From Pollutibacter soli (GTDB lineage Bacteria > Bacteroidota > Bacteroidia > Chitinophagales > Chitinophagaceae): DNA of 64,000 nt. Made by a program: the position numbers and the translations under genes. Positions 16,950 through 26,498 of the stretch are shown here, one piece after another (the stretch's first letter is position 1; each line of letters opens with the position of its first letter). Under the pieces are notes generated by a model. The model did no database searches and was not told where the DNA came from. It saw nothing but the letters and a program-made list of their open reading frames with translations. The DNA lies in assembly GCA_029269725.1 (NCBI GenBank), contig JARJHS010000011.1:124001-188000 (forward strand). Reading direction: 5' to 3'.

Positions 16950-18638
16950 TTATTGGTTTACACTTCCCGACTTCGGTTGACTCTGACCCGGCGAAGTTTT
17001 TGGAGCGCTACCGCTTTGAGCTGCGCCTTTATTTGCTTTCTGCAGGATCTCTTTATTCTTTGGCGCGTCAGGATTTGTAGGATCGATCTCGATGATTTTA
17101 TCAAGATATTCTATCGCTTTGGGAAAGTCCTTTTTGATGTTCGCGTTATATCCTGCGAGATAGCCATACGCTGTGATCAAAGTGCTTTTGTTTTTCACTT
17201 TATCAGTTTCTGCAATGCTTATAAATTTCTCTGCATCCGGAACAGCAAGCCCTTTTTCCATAGTAGAATCAATCAGCATCAGCGAACGCATCTTCCAGTA
17301 ATATCCATAAACTTCGTTCGGATATTTGTCTGAATACATCTTGAAAATGCTGTCAGCGGTTGCGTAATTCTGCGCCTTGAAGTTTTCGAAACCAGCATTG
17401 TAGATATCTACTTTGCCCGGATTAGGATTCACCACCAATACTTTTGACATCCACTCAGCAGCTTTTGGCTGATTACCTACTTTCTTAAAGAAATCAGAAG
17501 CTTTTCTTACGTAGTCAATTTTATTTGCCTGTGCAGTATCGCTGGTGATTGCTTTATTGAAAAACTCGTCAACCTGCGCTTGTTTGTCAGGGAACTTCGC
17601 AGAAAGCATAGCCATTGTTACATAGTTCTCAGGAATGATCTGACCTTCTTTAGCTTTTGAAAAGAATATTTCCAGATTTTTTATTGCGTTCACTGAGTCA
17701 TTCAGTTTGTCATAGCTATATCCCTTTAACCTGTACAGACGAGGATCTGCAGTTTCACCCTGTTTAGCCAGCAGTTCATCTGCTTTGGTGATCGCAGTCT
17801 GGAAATCTCCCGATGCAAACTGTAACGTCGCTTCTTCATAATCGAGTGCCGGACCTTTATCTGCCACAGCCCTGTATTTTTCAAAAAAGCTTTTTGATTT
17901 GTATACATCTCTCGAGAAATAGTAGGTGTACAGATCATAATATGCGGGCGCATAGCTTGGGTCGATTTCTACCGCTTTGTTAAAATGCTGAAGAAAAATA
18001 TCTTTCTGATCAGAACCTTGTGTGAGATAAACCTTACCTACTTTGTATTCGCCTTCTGCGTATTTCGGATCGAGTGCAACCGCTTTCTGATAAGAGGAAA
18101 CAGCGCCACCACCATCTGAATTTTTGCGGTAAGCGTCACCGAGATTAATGTACACATCCGGCTCTTTAAATCCTTTGATTAAAGTAGCCTGGTTTAGTTT
18201 TTCGATGGCATAAGCAGCGTCTCCGGATTTCTCAAGATTCGCTTTTCCGATCGCGTTCAGCACATTAATATCTTTACCTTTTGTAAGGCTTATGGCTGTT
18301 TCAAAACGTTGACGGGCATCGTTTGTTTTACCTTCTGCCAGTTCCATCTGTCCCATGCCGGCAAGCAGTAACGGATTGCTTCCGTTGGCACCCTCCATTC
18401 CTTTGCGCAACGTTTCTGTTGCCTTAGGAACATCACCGTTTTCACGGTATGCCTGTGCTAACCAATATATGGCCTCGGGGTCACCAGGTTTGGACGCCAG
18501 TGCTTTTTCAAGAGCATCAATGGCACTCTGGTATCGCTCGTAATAAAGGAATTTTTTTCCTTCCTGTACAGACTGAGCAAAAACCAGGTTGCTCATCAGC
18601 ATCACCACAGCAACAAGGCCTGTTTTGATTTTTGTCAT
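16950..18638 (-). CDS. Periplasmic or envelope TPR-repeat protein
   Basis: A 562-aa protein with a signal peptide (MTKIKTGLVAVVMLMSNLVFA) and roughly ten tetratricopeptide-like repeats, e.g. DPEAIYWLAQAYRENGDVPKA and DPKYAEGEYKVGKVYLTQGS. The C-terminal 30 residues are a Ser/Gly/Gln/Pro-rich tail. TPRs mediate protein-protein contacts; no enzymatic domain is seen. It follows the PstS-like gene by 50 bases and shares its operon, so the two probably act together at the envelope. Confidence 0.85.
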   Translation of the reverse strand: MTKIKTGLVAVVMLMSNLVFAQSVQEGKKFLYYERYQSAIDALEKALASKPGDPEAIYWLAQAYRENGDVPKATETLRKGMEGANGSNPLLLAGMGQMELAEGKTNDARQRFETAISLTKGKDINVLNAIGKANLEKSGDAAYAIEKLNQATLIKGFKEPDVYINLGDAYRKNSDGGGAVSSYQKAVALDPKYAEGEYKVGKVYLTQGSDQKDIFLQHFNKAVEIDPSYAPAYYDLYTYYFSRDVYKSKSFFEKYRAVADKGPALDYEEATLQFASGDFQTAITKADELLAKQGETADPRLYRLKGYSYDKLNDSVNAIKNLEIFFSKAKEGQIIPENYVTMAMLSAKFPDKQAQVDEFFNKAITSDTAQANKIDYVRKASDFFKKVGNQPKAAEWMSKVLVVNPNPGKVDIYNAGFENFKAQNYATADSIFKMYSDKYPNEVYGYYWKMRSLMLIDSTMEKGLAVPDAEKFISIAETDKVKNKSTLITAYGYLAGYNANIKKDFPKAIEYLDKIIEIDPTNPDAPKNKEILQKANKGAAQSGSAPKTSPGQSQPKSGSVNQ

Positions 18639-18688
18639 TTGTGATAGTTGATTTTGTTAAGAAAAAATATTGAAATCAAAATTGGTTA

Positions 18689-19648
18689 CTACTCCATATT
18701 CAGGTTTACTCTTCTTACACCCAACTGCATTCTGTCGGGTACCAGATAAGCTCTTCTGAATATCAGCTGGCCTTTTTCATGGGTTAGGAAATTTGAAAAT
18801 CCGCGACCGAGTCCCGAATAATTTTCTTTCAGTACAAAATATAAACCACGTCTGAAAGGATATCTCTTTAGAGCGATATTAGCCTGGTAAGGTTTAACAT
18901 AAACATCTCCGCTGTCACAATTGCTGCATTGCATTGAAGCAATTTTAACTTTTTTCAGAAAACTCAGCTGTGTTGAATCTTCTTTATTGCCAATCCAGCT
19001 CACTCCGACAAAGCCGATCGATGCGGGATCTGACGCTACATAATCCAACACACCTTCACTACTGGTAGCAGCCTGTACTTTCTGGGAAAATGGTTGTCCT
19101 TTCAAAACAGAGTCCAGCATAAATCTTACCGTGCTTGTCGCTGTCAATCCATCCATCACAGGTTTATAAGCATAACCGGAAGTTCCATTGAGGATAGATC
19201 TGATATCTCCTACCGTAAACAGCGAATCCTTTGCTGCATTATTTACAACCACTGCTATCGCGTCAGACGCCATAATCCCGAATATCGGTGCAAATTCAAG
19301 GGTGTCTTTATAGAATTTAACTTCATCTTCACTGAGGCCACGGGTGATGATCACCATCCTTATGCTATCGTTCAACAGATCCTTAATACAGTCTGCTTCG
19401 GGCTTGTAGTGAGCTATGATATTTGCCTTAGGATACTGGGAGAGAAATACCTTTATCTGTGAGTCTATTACCGGCTTAAAAGATTCGTCTGCGCTGATGT
19501 GTATGGTGCCACTGGTCAGGGTATCGTCACCGCCGATAACATGCGGTTTTTTACCATTTCCGGCGCACCCTGTAAGTATAAAAACAATTCCTGTTAAAAA
19601 CAATAGTTGGGCCGGAATGAATTTCCGGAGTGCAAAATTTCTTTTCAT
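18689..19648 (-). CDS. PstS-like substrate-binding lipoprotein
   Basis: A 319-aa lipoprotein with lipobox ILTGC (Cys28). It resembles periplasmic phosphate-binding proteins (PBP-like fold): GTIHISADESFKPVIDSQI near residue 47, and DPASIGFVGVSWIG in the second lobe. No pstCAB permease genes are nearby. In Bacteroidota such stand-alone PstS-like lipoproteins sit with TPR and TonB/ExbBD genes, so a role other than classical phosphate import is possible. The start codon immediately follows the stop of the upstream gene (TAA then ATG). Confidence 0.8.
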   Translation of the reverse strand: MKRNFALRKFIPAQLLFLTGIVFILTGCAGNGKKPHVIGGDDTLTSGTIHISADESFKPVIDSQIKVFLSQYPKANIIAHYKPEADCIKDLLNDSIRMVIITRGLSEDEVKFYKDTLEFAPIFGIMASDAIAVVVNNAAKDSLFTVGDIRSILNGTSGYAYKPVMDGLTATSTVRFMLDSVLKGQPFSQKVQAATSSEGVLDYVASDPASIGFVGVSWIGNKEDSTQLSFLKKVKIASMQCSNCDSGDVYVKPYQANIALKRYPFRRGLYFVLKENYSGLGRGFSNFLTHEKGQLIFRRAYLVPDRMQLGVRRVNLNME

Positions 19649-19888
19649 TTATCCTGCCTGTTGTTTTGTTTTATATCCTCTCCAGATGCGGAAGATGCCA
19701 TACAAAATGCAGGCGCCGCCAAAAATCGATGTCACCAATGGATCAAAATTAAAATCAAAGCCAAACTTCCGGTATCCCAGGAAAAACACCCCGGCTAAAC
19801 TCCATAAAATTCCCATGCCAAAATCGTAAAATGAGCGAAGCCGCCCCTGGTGCCGAACCTGTTTTTCTTCGAATTCGTTTCTGTCCAT
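19649..19888 (-). CDS. Small two-helix membrane protein
   Basis: A 79-aa protein with a charged N-terminus and two hydrophobic helices (about 22-43 and 49-70), ending KTKQQAG. The start at 19888 (MDRNEFEEKQ) is chosen because an A-rich stretch precedes it; the frame extends to 19912. It is first in an operon with the PstS-like and TPR genes. I do not recognise a named family; its position is where exbD/tonB genes are found in some relatives. Confidence 0.7.
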   Translation of the reverse strand: MDRNEFEEKQVRHQGRLRSFYDFGMGILWSLAGVFFLGYRKFGFDFNFDPLVTSIFGGACILYGIFRIWRGYKTKQQAG

Positions 19889-20472
19889 TGTTATTTTTCG
19901 CAGAGTTGCCAAGGTAGTGAAAACCTGTTTTAAAACCTTAATTTAATATGGCTGTTTATGAGCGATGTATTATCATTCTACTGTAAAATCAAAATCCGGT
20001 TTTGGTGAAAAGAATGATATCCGTAAAAGCTTTTCTAATGCCCGGTAAATGCTGCAGGACTAATCAACTTCTAATCAAATCCCGCATGCCGAATTCTCTT
20101 CTTCGAGGGTGACCGTCAGATAGGGGTTGCCTTTCCCCTTTTTAACAAATGTCATTCGATCGGATACCAAACCATTAGTTATTACGGGTAATCATTTCCA
20201 CAGTTGCCAGTAGAAATGCAGCCAGGTATTAGATGCAGAATTTGGAAGATTTCATAACGAGACGGTAGACAGCAGACAGTGGCAGTTAATAAGTAGAAGA
20301 TCGCGTGCAGAGGGCAGCAGATCGGTGCGGTATGGCCTGTTGTTTCTATTCGCTGCTTTCTGTTGCTGGATTTTTGCCACAACACCGGGGGGCTGTTTTC
20401 TCCTGTCTCCCTGATCCTGCCTGGCGACTTTTATTCCTGCCAGCGACTATCTTTGCGGCCTTAAAACCAGCA
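19889..20472. other. Divergent intergenic region with family A fragments
   Basis: The 584 bases hold short family A tracts (about 20266-20290 as GACAGCAGACAG, and the inverse CTCCTGTCTCCCTG near 20398-20424) and the promoter of the LMW phosphatase gene. I see no convincing ORF or RNA gene. Confidence 0.5.
20448..20455 (+). promoter_or_regulatory. -7 box TATCTTTG of the LMW phosphatase/hisS operon
   Basis: An exact TAnnTTTG match lies 17 bases before the ATG at 20473. No clear TTG is seen at the -33 position. Confidence 0.5.
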
Positions 20473-20955
20473 ATGATGAAAATACTCATGGTTTGTCTGG
20501 GAAATATTTGTCGCAGCCCACTGGCTGAAGGCATTCTCAGGCAAAAAATTGAGCAGGAGGGTCTGGACTGGCAGGTGGATAGCGCCGGTACTAATGGTCT
20601 TCACGATGGAGAGTCGCCGCATCGTCTTTCACAAAAAGTTGCAGGAATGAATGGGATCAGCATCTGTGACCAGCGTTCCCGCCGCATTATTCCCCAGGAT
20701 TTTAAAAAATACGACCGGATATATGCCATGGCCGGGGATGTTGTTGATGAAATGAAATGGATCGCCGGCAGTCATTACGACGGAAGCAAAGTTGATCTTT
20801 TGATGAACCTGACCCATCCCGGAAAAAACCTCGATGTACCTGATCCATGGTATGGCGGTGAGTCAGGATATCATGAAGTGTATAAGCTGATTGAGCAGGC
20901 TTGCGAAAGACTCATTCAGAGAGAGAAGTCGATCATAGAAAAAAGACCCCGATAA
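20473..20955 (+). CDS. Low-molecular-weight protein-tyrosine phosphatase
   Basis: A 160-aa cytoplasmic phosphatase. The active-site loop CX5R is Cys8 to Arg14 in VCLGNICRSPLAEG and the general acid is the Asp in DPWYGG near residue 122. The start is placed at the MM pair at 20473 because the phosphatase fold begins there; the frame is open back to 20305 but that part is low-complexity repeat. It lies 18 bases ahead of hisS. Confidence 0.92.
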   Translation: MMKILMVCLGNICRSPLAEGILRQKIEQEGLDWQVDSAGTNGLHDGESPHRLSQKVAGMNGISICDQRSRRIIPQDFKKYDRIYAMAGDVVDEMKWIAGSHYDGSKVDLLMNLTHPGKNLDVPDPWYGGESGYHEVYKLIEQACERLIQREKSIIEKRPR

Positions 20956-20973
20956 CCCAAGTTTCTAAATAAG

Positions 20974-22344
20974 ATGAAGCCATCCATTCCCCAGGGCACA
21001 CGAGATTTTTCTGCAGAAGTTGTAAGGAAGCGCCAGTTTATTTTTAAAACGATCAGCACTGTTTTCGAACGATACGGTTACCATCCGCTGGAAACACCTG
21101 CGATGGAAAACCTGGAAACACTGATGGGAAAATATGGCGAAGAAGGCGACCGGCTCATCTTCAGGATACTAAATAACGGACTGGATCACCCGAAAAAACA
21201 GGAACAGGCCCGCGTTGATTTCGAAAAAGTGCTGGAAGGAAAAAATGTTCCCGGGATTTCCGAAAGGGCGTTGAAATATGATCTTACCATTCCTTTTGCC
21301 CGCTATGTCGCGATGAACCACGGGCAGCTGAGTTTCCCTTTCAGAAGATACCAGATTCAACCGGTTTGGCGTGCTGATAGTCCGCAGAAAGGTCGCTATC
21401 GCGAATTTTATCAATGTGATGCTGACGTGGTGGGCAGTAAATCGCTGTTGAATGAAGTGGAACTCACTTCTATTTATATGGAAGCTTTTGCTCTGCTTAA
21501 AGTGCCTGTGGAGATAAAAATAAACAGTCGCAAAATGCTGTCAGCACTGGCAAATGCATGTGGAGGACAGGAATACCTGACGGATATCACTGTAGCCATC
21601 GACAAACTGGATAAGATCGGAATTGAAAAGGTGAAAGAAGAAATTTTACGCAAAGGCCTGACTGAAGAGCAGTATTCAATTATCGAAAAATATTTGCATA
21701 TCAGCGGTTCGCCTGCTGAGCAGCTGGAAAAAGCCGCGGCACTTTTGGGATCAGAGCCGCTTTGCGAAGCAGCAATCGCAGAGATCAGGTTCATTCTTGA
21801 TTATGCCGATAAGTTATCGTCACCGGAATCTTTATTCGTCGATTTTACATTAGCCCGTGGACTTAATTATTACACCGGTATCATTTTCGAAGTGAAAGCA
21901 AAGGGTGTAAAGATGGGAAGCATCGGTGGCGGTGGACGGTACGATGAACTCACTGCAACTTTTGGTGTACCCAACATTCCTGGTGTCGGAATTTCGTTTG
22001 GGGTTGACCGTATCTATGATGTGATGGAAGAACTTGGTCTTTTTCCTGAGTCATTAAAAAGCGGGGCAAGACTGTTGTTTTTTAACCTTGGAGAAAAGGA
22101 AACAAAATTTGCATTTTCACTGGCACAGGAGCTTCGTTCTAAAAATGTTGCAGCTGAAATTTTTCATGAAACGGCAAAGTTTGATAAGCAGTTCAAATAT
22201 GCTGAAAAGAAAAACATTCCTTTTGTTGCCATCATTGGATCAAAGGAAATGGAATCTAATACCGTGATGGTAAAAAATCTCGCCACAGGTGAACAACAGT
22301 CCATTCCGGCTAATGAGTTAGCAGCATTTTTCGAAAGCAAATAA
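20974..22344 (+). CDS. hisS: Histidyl-tRNA synthetase
   Basis: A 456-aa class II synthetase. Motif 1 (PQGTRDFSAEVVRKRQ), motif 2 (FRRYQIQPVWRADSPQKGRYREFYQCDAD), the histidine motif (LARGLNYYTG) and motif 3 (GGGRYDELTATFG, VGISFGVDRIYDV) are all present, followed by the anticodon-binding domain. It charges tRNA-His and is second in an operon with the phosphatase gene. Confidence 0.97.
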   Translation: MKPSIPQGTRDFSAEVVRKRQFIFKTISTVFERYGYHPLETPAMENLETLMGKYGEEGDRLIFRILNNGLDHPKKQEQARVDFEKVLEGKNVPGISERALKYDLTIPFARYVAMNHGQLSFPFRRYQIQPVWRADSPQKGRYREFYQCDADVVGSKSLLNEVELTSIYMEAFALLKVPVEIKINSRKMLSALANACGGQEYLTDITVAIDKLDKIGIEKVKEEILRKGLTEEQYSIIEKYLHISGSPAEQLEKAAALLGSEPLCEAAIAEIRFILDYADKLSSPESLFVDFTLARGLNYYTGIIFEVKAKGVKMGSIGGGGRYDELTATFGVPNIPGVGISFGVDRIYDVMEELGLFPESLKSGARLLFFNLGEKETKFAFSLAQELRSKNVAAEIFHETAKFDKQFKYAEKKNIPFVAIIGSKEMESNTVMVKNLATGEQQSIPANELAAFFESK

Positions 22345-22366
22345 GACAGCATTTACAAGGTGAAAA

Positions 22367-23563
22367 TTACATGGCATTTTCAAAAATCACTGCGGCTCCC
22401 TGTCCTACCCCAATACACATGGTGGCCAGGCCGTAGCGGATTTTTCGTTTTTTCATTTCGTGAAGTAAGGTTGTACTAATTCTCACACCTGAGCAACCCA
22501 ACGGATGTCCAATGGCTATCGCCCCGCCGTTGACATTGACAATTGAGGGATCAATACCAAGTTCCTGTATACATGCGAGAGACTGAGACGCAAATGCTTC
22601 ATTGAGCTCAACAAGACCGATATCGTTAATCTCCAGCCCGGCCCTTTTCAATGCTTTTCGTGTAGCCGGTACCGGGCCGATGCCCATTATTGATGGATCA
22701 ACACCTGCAACGGCCATCGAGACAATCCTTCCCAGCGGTGCAAGATTATTTTTTGTTATAAGATCTTCACTTGCCAATATTGCTGCGGCCGCGCCATCAT
22801 TAATTCCCGATGAGTTTCCCGCGGTAACACTCCCTTCTTTTGCAAAAGCCGGTTTTAAAACCGCTAATTTTTCCAGGGAAGTCTGACGAGGATGTTCGTC
22901 AGTATCAACCATTACTTCGTCTTTTTTTCCCGATATTTTTACCGGAACAAGTTCATCTTTCCACTTCCCTGCTGCTGCGGCAGCTGCATATTTTTCCTGG
23001 GATGAAAATGCAAACTGATCCTGCGCCTCTCTGGAAATCTTCCAGTGTTTCGCTATATTTTCTGCTGTTTCACCCATCGTAAAAGGGTAATATTTTGCCC
23101 TGAGAGCAGGGTTAATAAACCTCCAGCCGAGCGTGGTATCAAACAGATCTGTTTTTCGTCCAAATCCCTCTTCCTGTTTTCCCATTACAAAAGGCGCGCG
23201 GGACATGCTTTCCACTCCGCAACTGATGATCGCTTCACCATCACCCGCAGCAATGGCCCTCGCACCGTCCATGACAGCCTGTAATCCCGAAGCGCAAAGT
23301 CTGTTGACTGTAGTACCGGCAACCTCCAGCGGCAAACCTGCAAGTAAGGCCGCCATCCGGGCAACATTCCGGTTATCCTCACCTGATTGATTTGCCGCCC
23401 CTGCAATCACATCTTCAATCAGATGGACATCCATTTTTGGATTGCGCCGAAGGATGGCAACGATCATATCGGCGAGCAGATCATCCGGCCTTTTAGAACT
23501 CAACGAACCGCCATACCGGCCAATGGGGGAACGAAGCGCATCAACAACGAAGACAGGTTTCAT
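22367..23563 (-). CDS. Acetyl-CoA acyltransferase (thiolase)
   Basis: A 398-aa thiolase. The acyl-accepting Cys90 is in NRLCASGLQ, GGAIAIGHPLGCSG carries the catalytic His, and CIGVGQGAA the second Cys. Likely acts in fatty-acid beta-oxidation or degradation of aromatic compounds (the family that includes FadA and PcaF). It is divergent from rlmN with only 54 bases between start codons, and has a TATATTTG box four bases before its ATG. Confidence 0.93.
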   Translation of the reverse strand: MKPVFVVDALRSPIGRYGGSLSSKRPDDLLADMIVAILRRNPKMDVHLIEDVIAGAANQSGEDNRNVARMAALLAGLPLEVAGTTVNRLCASGLQAVMDGARAIAAGDGEAIISCGVESMSRAPFVMGKQEEGFGRKTDLFDTTLGWRFINPALRAKYYPFTMGETAENIAKHWKISREAQDQFAFSSQEKYAAAAAAGKWKDELVPVKISGKKDEVMVDTDEHPRQTSLEKLAVLKPAFAKEGSVTAGNSSGINDGAAAAILASEDLITKNNLAPLGRIVSMAVAGVDPSIMGIGPVPATRKALKRAGLEINDIGLVELNEAFASQSLACIQELGIDPSIVNVNGGAIAIGHPLGCSGVRISTTLLHEMKKRKIRYGLATMCIGVGQGAAVIFENAM

Positions 23564-23567
23564 CTTT

Positions 23568-23575
23568 CAAATATA
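23568..23575 (-). promoter_or_regulatory. -7 box TATATTTG, leaderless thiolase promoter
   Basis: On the - strand TATATTTG is followed by aaag and ATG. With the start site expected three to four bases after the box, the mRNA would begin at the start codon. Confidence 0.6.
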
Positions 23576-23605
23576 AGTCGCCCGGGCCAGCAACAGACGA
23601 TGCCG

Positions 23606-23613
23606 TATCTTTG
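23606..23613 (+). promoter_or_regulatory. -7 box TATCTTTG, leaderless rlmN promoter
   Basis: TATCTTTG, ccgg, ATG. The box faces the thiolase promoter 30 bases away, so the -33 regions of the two promoters overlap. Confidence 0.6.
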
Positions 23614-23617
23614 CCGG

Positions 23618-24682
23618 ATGAAAGTGGCGTCGATACGGAATATCAGGCAGTTAAACCCTGATGAACTGAAAACAGTATTCCAGGAAATGGGTGAGAAATC
23701 ATTCCGTGCACAACAGGTGTGGGAGTGGTTATGGCAAAAACATGCGTTCAGTTTCGAGGACATGACCAATCTTTCCAAGGACCTCCGGGCAAAACTGAAC
23801 GAAAATTTCAGCTTTCCCAGTTTAAAAATTGATGCGGTCCAGCAAAGCTCAGATGGAACGATAAAATCAAGATTTAAAACTTTTGATGGTCACCTGGTCG
23901 AAGGTGTTCTGATACCTTCGGACCAAAGATTCACAGCCTGTGTTTCTTCCCAGATCGGTTGCAGCCTGAGCTGCAAGTTTTGTGCGACGGGGTATATGGA
24001 GCGCAAGCGCAACCTGAATTTTGATGAGATCTACGACCAGGTAGTTCATATCAATCAGCAAAACATGAAGGTCAATGGTAAAAAACTGACCAATATTGTT
24101 TTTATGGGAATGGGCGAACCCCTGTTGAATTATAAAAATGTCCTTCAGGCCATTGAAAGAATTACCGCTGCTGACGGGCTGGCGATGAGCCCGAAAAGGA
24201 TCACGGTGTCTACAGCCGGTGTTGCGAAAATGATCAAACAGCTGGGGGATGATAATGTCAAATTCAAACTGGCATTATCGCTGCATGCGGCAAACGATAG
24301 GAAGAGAAACGAGATCATGCCGATCAACGAAACCAATGATCTCAGGTCGTTGATTGATGCACTCAATTATTTTTATAAGAAAACCGGAAATGAAATAACA
24401 CTGGAGTATATTCTTTTCAACCAGTTTAACGATAGCCAGGAAGATGCTGAAGAATTGATTAAAGCGTATCGCCAGATACCTGCCGACCTGGTCAACCTGA
24501 TCGAATACAACCCTATTGATTTCGCACGCTTCACAAAACCATCTGAGGAAAGAATTGAGTTTTTCATGCAATACCTTGGAAAAAACAGGGTCAATGCAAG
24601 ATTGAGACGCAGCCGTGGAAAGGATATTGATGCAGCATGCGGCCAGCTAGCCAATAAAGCAGGTGATGTAAAAACAGCTTAA
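23618..24682 (+). CDS. rlmN: 23S rRNA/tRNA adenine-C2 methyltransferase
   Basis: A 354-aa radical-SAM enzyme that methylates A2503 of 23S rRNA and A37 of some tRNAs. The radical-SAM motif is Cys115/119/122 (CSLSCKFC), and the mechanistic C-terminal Cys is at about 342 (AACGQLA). The start at 23618 is preferred: 354 aa fits the family, the -7 box sits directly before it, and the frame extension back to 23387 runs into the thiolase gene. Confidence 0.96.
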   Translation: MKVASIRNIRQLNPDELKTVFQEMGEKSFRAQQVWEWLWQKHAFSFEDMTNLSKDLRAKLNENFSFPSLKIDAVQQSSDGTIKSRFKTFDGHLVEGVLIPSDQRFTACVSSQIGCSLSCKFCATGYMERKRNLNFDEIYDQVVHINQQNMKVNGKKLTNIVFMGMGEPLLNYKNVLQAIERITAADGLAMSPKRITVSTAGVAKMIKQLGDDNVKFKLALSLHAANDRKRNEIMPINETNDLRSLIDALNYFYKKTGNEITLEYILFNQFNDSQEDAEELIKAYRQIPADLVNLIEYNPIDFARFTKPSEERIEFFMQYLGKNRVNARLRRSRGKDIDAACGQLANKAGDVKTA

Positions 24683-24733
24683 GACTTAAAGATCTTCTCC
24701 AAAATATATTCTTAAATACTTCAGTTACACTTC

Positions 24734-25723
24734 ATGACTAAAAAACCAGCAGGCAATTTTGAAAAATTTCTGCCAAAGAAAAAAAACAGTGTAATCAAGG
24801 AAGAGATCCGTCAGCAGAAAAAGAAATTCAAAAAGGAAAGGTCAGATGCAATTGAAAAAAAGAAGCAGGAAAAAAGAGCCGCTTTTCAATCGCAGCCGCA
24901 TGCACCCAATAAAGCCACTGCAAGCGATCATAAGGCACCTGTTATTATAAGGAAACAGAATAATGAGATGCCGCTGAATAAATATATTGCTCATGCAGGA
25001 ATATGTTCCCGCAGAGATGCCGCTACACTTGTTCGGGAAGGAAAAGTAAAAGTGAATGGCAATGTGGTTTCCGAGCCTGGTTTCAAAGTAAAAACGAGTG
25101 ACGAGGTGGTGTACGGTGGAAAGAAATTATATCCTGCAGAAAATCTGGTATATATTCTTTTAAACAAACCCAAAGACTATATCACAACTTCAGAAGATCC
25201 GCAAGGAAGAAAAACTGTGCTGGAGTTGATCAAGGGAGCAACAAATGAAAGGGTATATCCTATCGGCAGACTGGATAGAAATACAACTGGCGTTTTGTTG
25301 TTGACGAATGATGGCGAACTGACGCAGAAACTTTCACATCCGTCATATGAAGTTCGAAAGATGTACGAAGTAAAGCTGGACAAAATCCTCACAAAAGCTC
25401 ACTTCGAAAAAATATTGAATGGTATCGTACTGGAAGATGGCCCGGTTCGTGCGGATGCTTTAGCTTATGCAGATGCCAAAGACAAGTCGATCATTGGTAT
25501 TGAATTACACAGTGGGAAAAACCGCATCGTAAGAAGAATGTTTGAATCACTCGGTTATGATGTAAAAAATCTCGATCGGGTAATGTTTGGTAACCTTACC
25601 AAAAAAGATGTTGAACGTGGCAAATGGCGTTTCCTGAAAGAAAAAGAAGTGAGGTTACTGAAATTTATGAATAGCTCCTTTATCCGCAAGAATAAATCGC
25701 AGGCAGACGACGATTTTCAATAG
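24734..25723 (+). CDS. rRNA pseudouridine synthase, RluB/RsuA family
   Basis: A 329-aa protein. Residues 1-70 are a Lys/Arg/Gln-rich, probably disordered tail; then an S4 RNA-binding domain (MPLNKYIAHAGICSRRDAATL) and the RsuA-type catalytic domain with GRLDRNTTGVLLLTNDGEL, whose Asp is the nucleophile. It isomerises uridine in rRNA, most likely 23S (RluB-like). It lies 51 bases after rlmN. Confidence 0.92.
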   Translation: MTKKPAGNFEKFLPKKKNSVIKEEIRQQKKKFKKERSDAIEKKKQEKRAAFQSQPHAPNKATASDHKAPVIIRKQNNEMPLNKYIAHAGICSRRDAATLVREGKVKVNGNVVSEPGFKVKTSDEVVYGGKKLYPAENLVYILLNKPKDYITTSEDPQGRKTVLELIKGATNERVYPIGRLDRNTTGVLLLTNDGELTQKLSHPSYEVRKMYEVKLDKILTKAHFEKILNGIVLEDGPVRADALAYADAKDKSIIGIELHSGKNRIVRRMFESLGYDVKNLDRVMFGNLTKKDVERGKWRFLKEKEVRLLKFMNSSFIRKNKSQADDDFQ

Positions 25724-25743
25724 ACAGTCGATTGAAATAAAGA

Positions 25744-26484
25744 ATGGCACAAATACAGGTTCTTTTTGAAGATGATGATCTGATTGCTTTAAATAAGCCT
25801 TCCGGCCTGTTGACCATTCCCGATCGTTTTGATCCCACATTACCATCATTGAAAACTATCCTACGTGAACAGTATGATGATTTGTTCATCATACACAGAA
25901 TCGACAGAGATACCAGCGGTTTGATTTTATTTGCAAAAAATGCTACTGCACATAAGTACTATTCACAGTTATTTGAATCGCGTTCTGTTGAAAAAAAATA
26001 TTACGCTCTTGTACATGGACGTATGAGCAGTTCATCCGGAACTTTTGATCAGCCCATTGGTGAACACTTTCAGGTAAAGGGGAAAATGGCTGTTAGCCGT
26101 AAGGGCAAAACGGCAATTACTCATTTTAACGTAGTGGAAACTTTTCAGTCGTATAGCTGGTTGCAACTAAACATTGAAACAGGAAGAACACACCAGATCC
26201 GCGTTCATCTGCAGGACGCCGGGCATCCTGTTGTGTGTGATCCGTTGTATGGAACAAATACACCACTCCTTCTCTCTACAATAAAAAAGAAAAAGTTTAA
26301 ACTCTCGAAAGACGCTGAAGAAGAGCAGCCCTTGATGAACAGACTGGCACTACATGCATACAGTCTTGAATTTCAGAATCAACAAGGGCAAAAATCATTG
26401 ATTGAAGCTCCACTGTTTAAGGATATGCAGGCTACCCTGAAGCAGCTGGAAAAATGGACAGGGGTAAACAAACCAAAAGCCTGA
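25744..26484 (+). CDS. Pseudouridine synthase, RluA family
   Basis: A 246-aa enzyme with the RluA motif HRIDRDTSGLILFAKN (catalytic Asp) and the ETGRTHQIRVHLQDAGHPVVCDPLYG segment. It has no S4 domain. The target RNA cannot be told from sequence alone. It follows the RluB-like gene by 20 bases and probably shares its transcript, giving an RNA-modification cluster with rlmN. Confidence 0.92.
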   Translation: MAQIQVLFEDDDLIALNKPSGLLTIPDRFDPTLPSLKTILREQYDDLFIIHRIDRDTSGLILFAKNATAHKYYSQLFESRSVEKKYYALVHGRMSSSSGTFDQPIGEHFQVKGKMAVSRKGKTAITHFNVVETFQSYSWLQLNIETGRTHQIRVHLQDAGHPVVCDPLYGTNTPLLLSTIKKKKFKLSKDAEEEQPLMNRLALHAYSLEFQNQQGQKSLIEAPLFKDMQATLKQLEKWTGVNKPKA

Positions 26485-26498
26485 TCAATCTTTTCTGC

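Noticed and set aside
20305-20472. 56-residue N-terminal extension of the LMW phosphatase
   Set aside because: The extension is translated repeat sequence and contains the -7 box of the gene.
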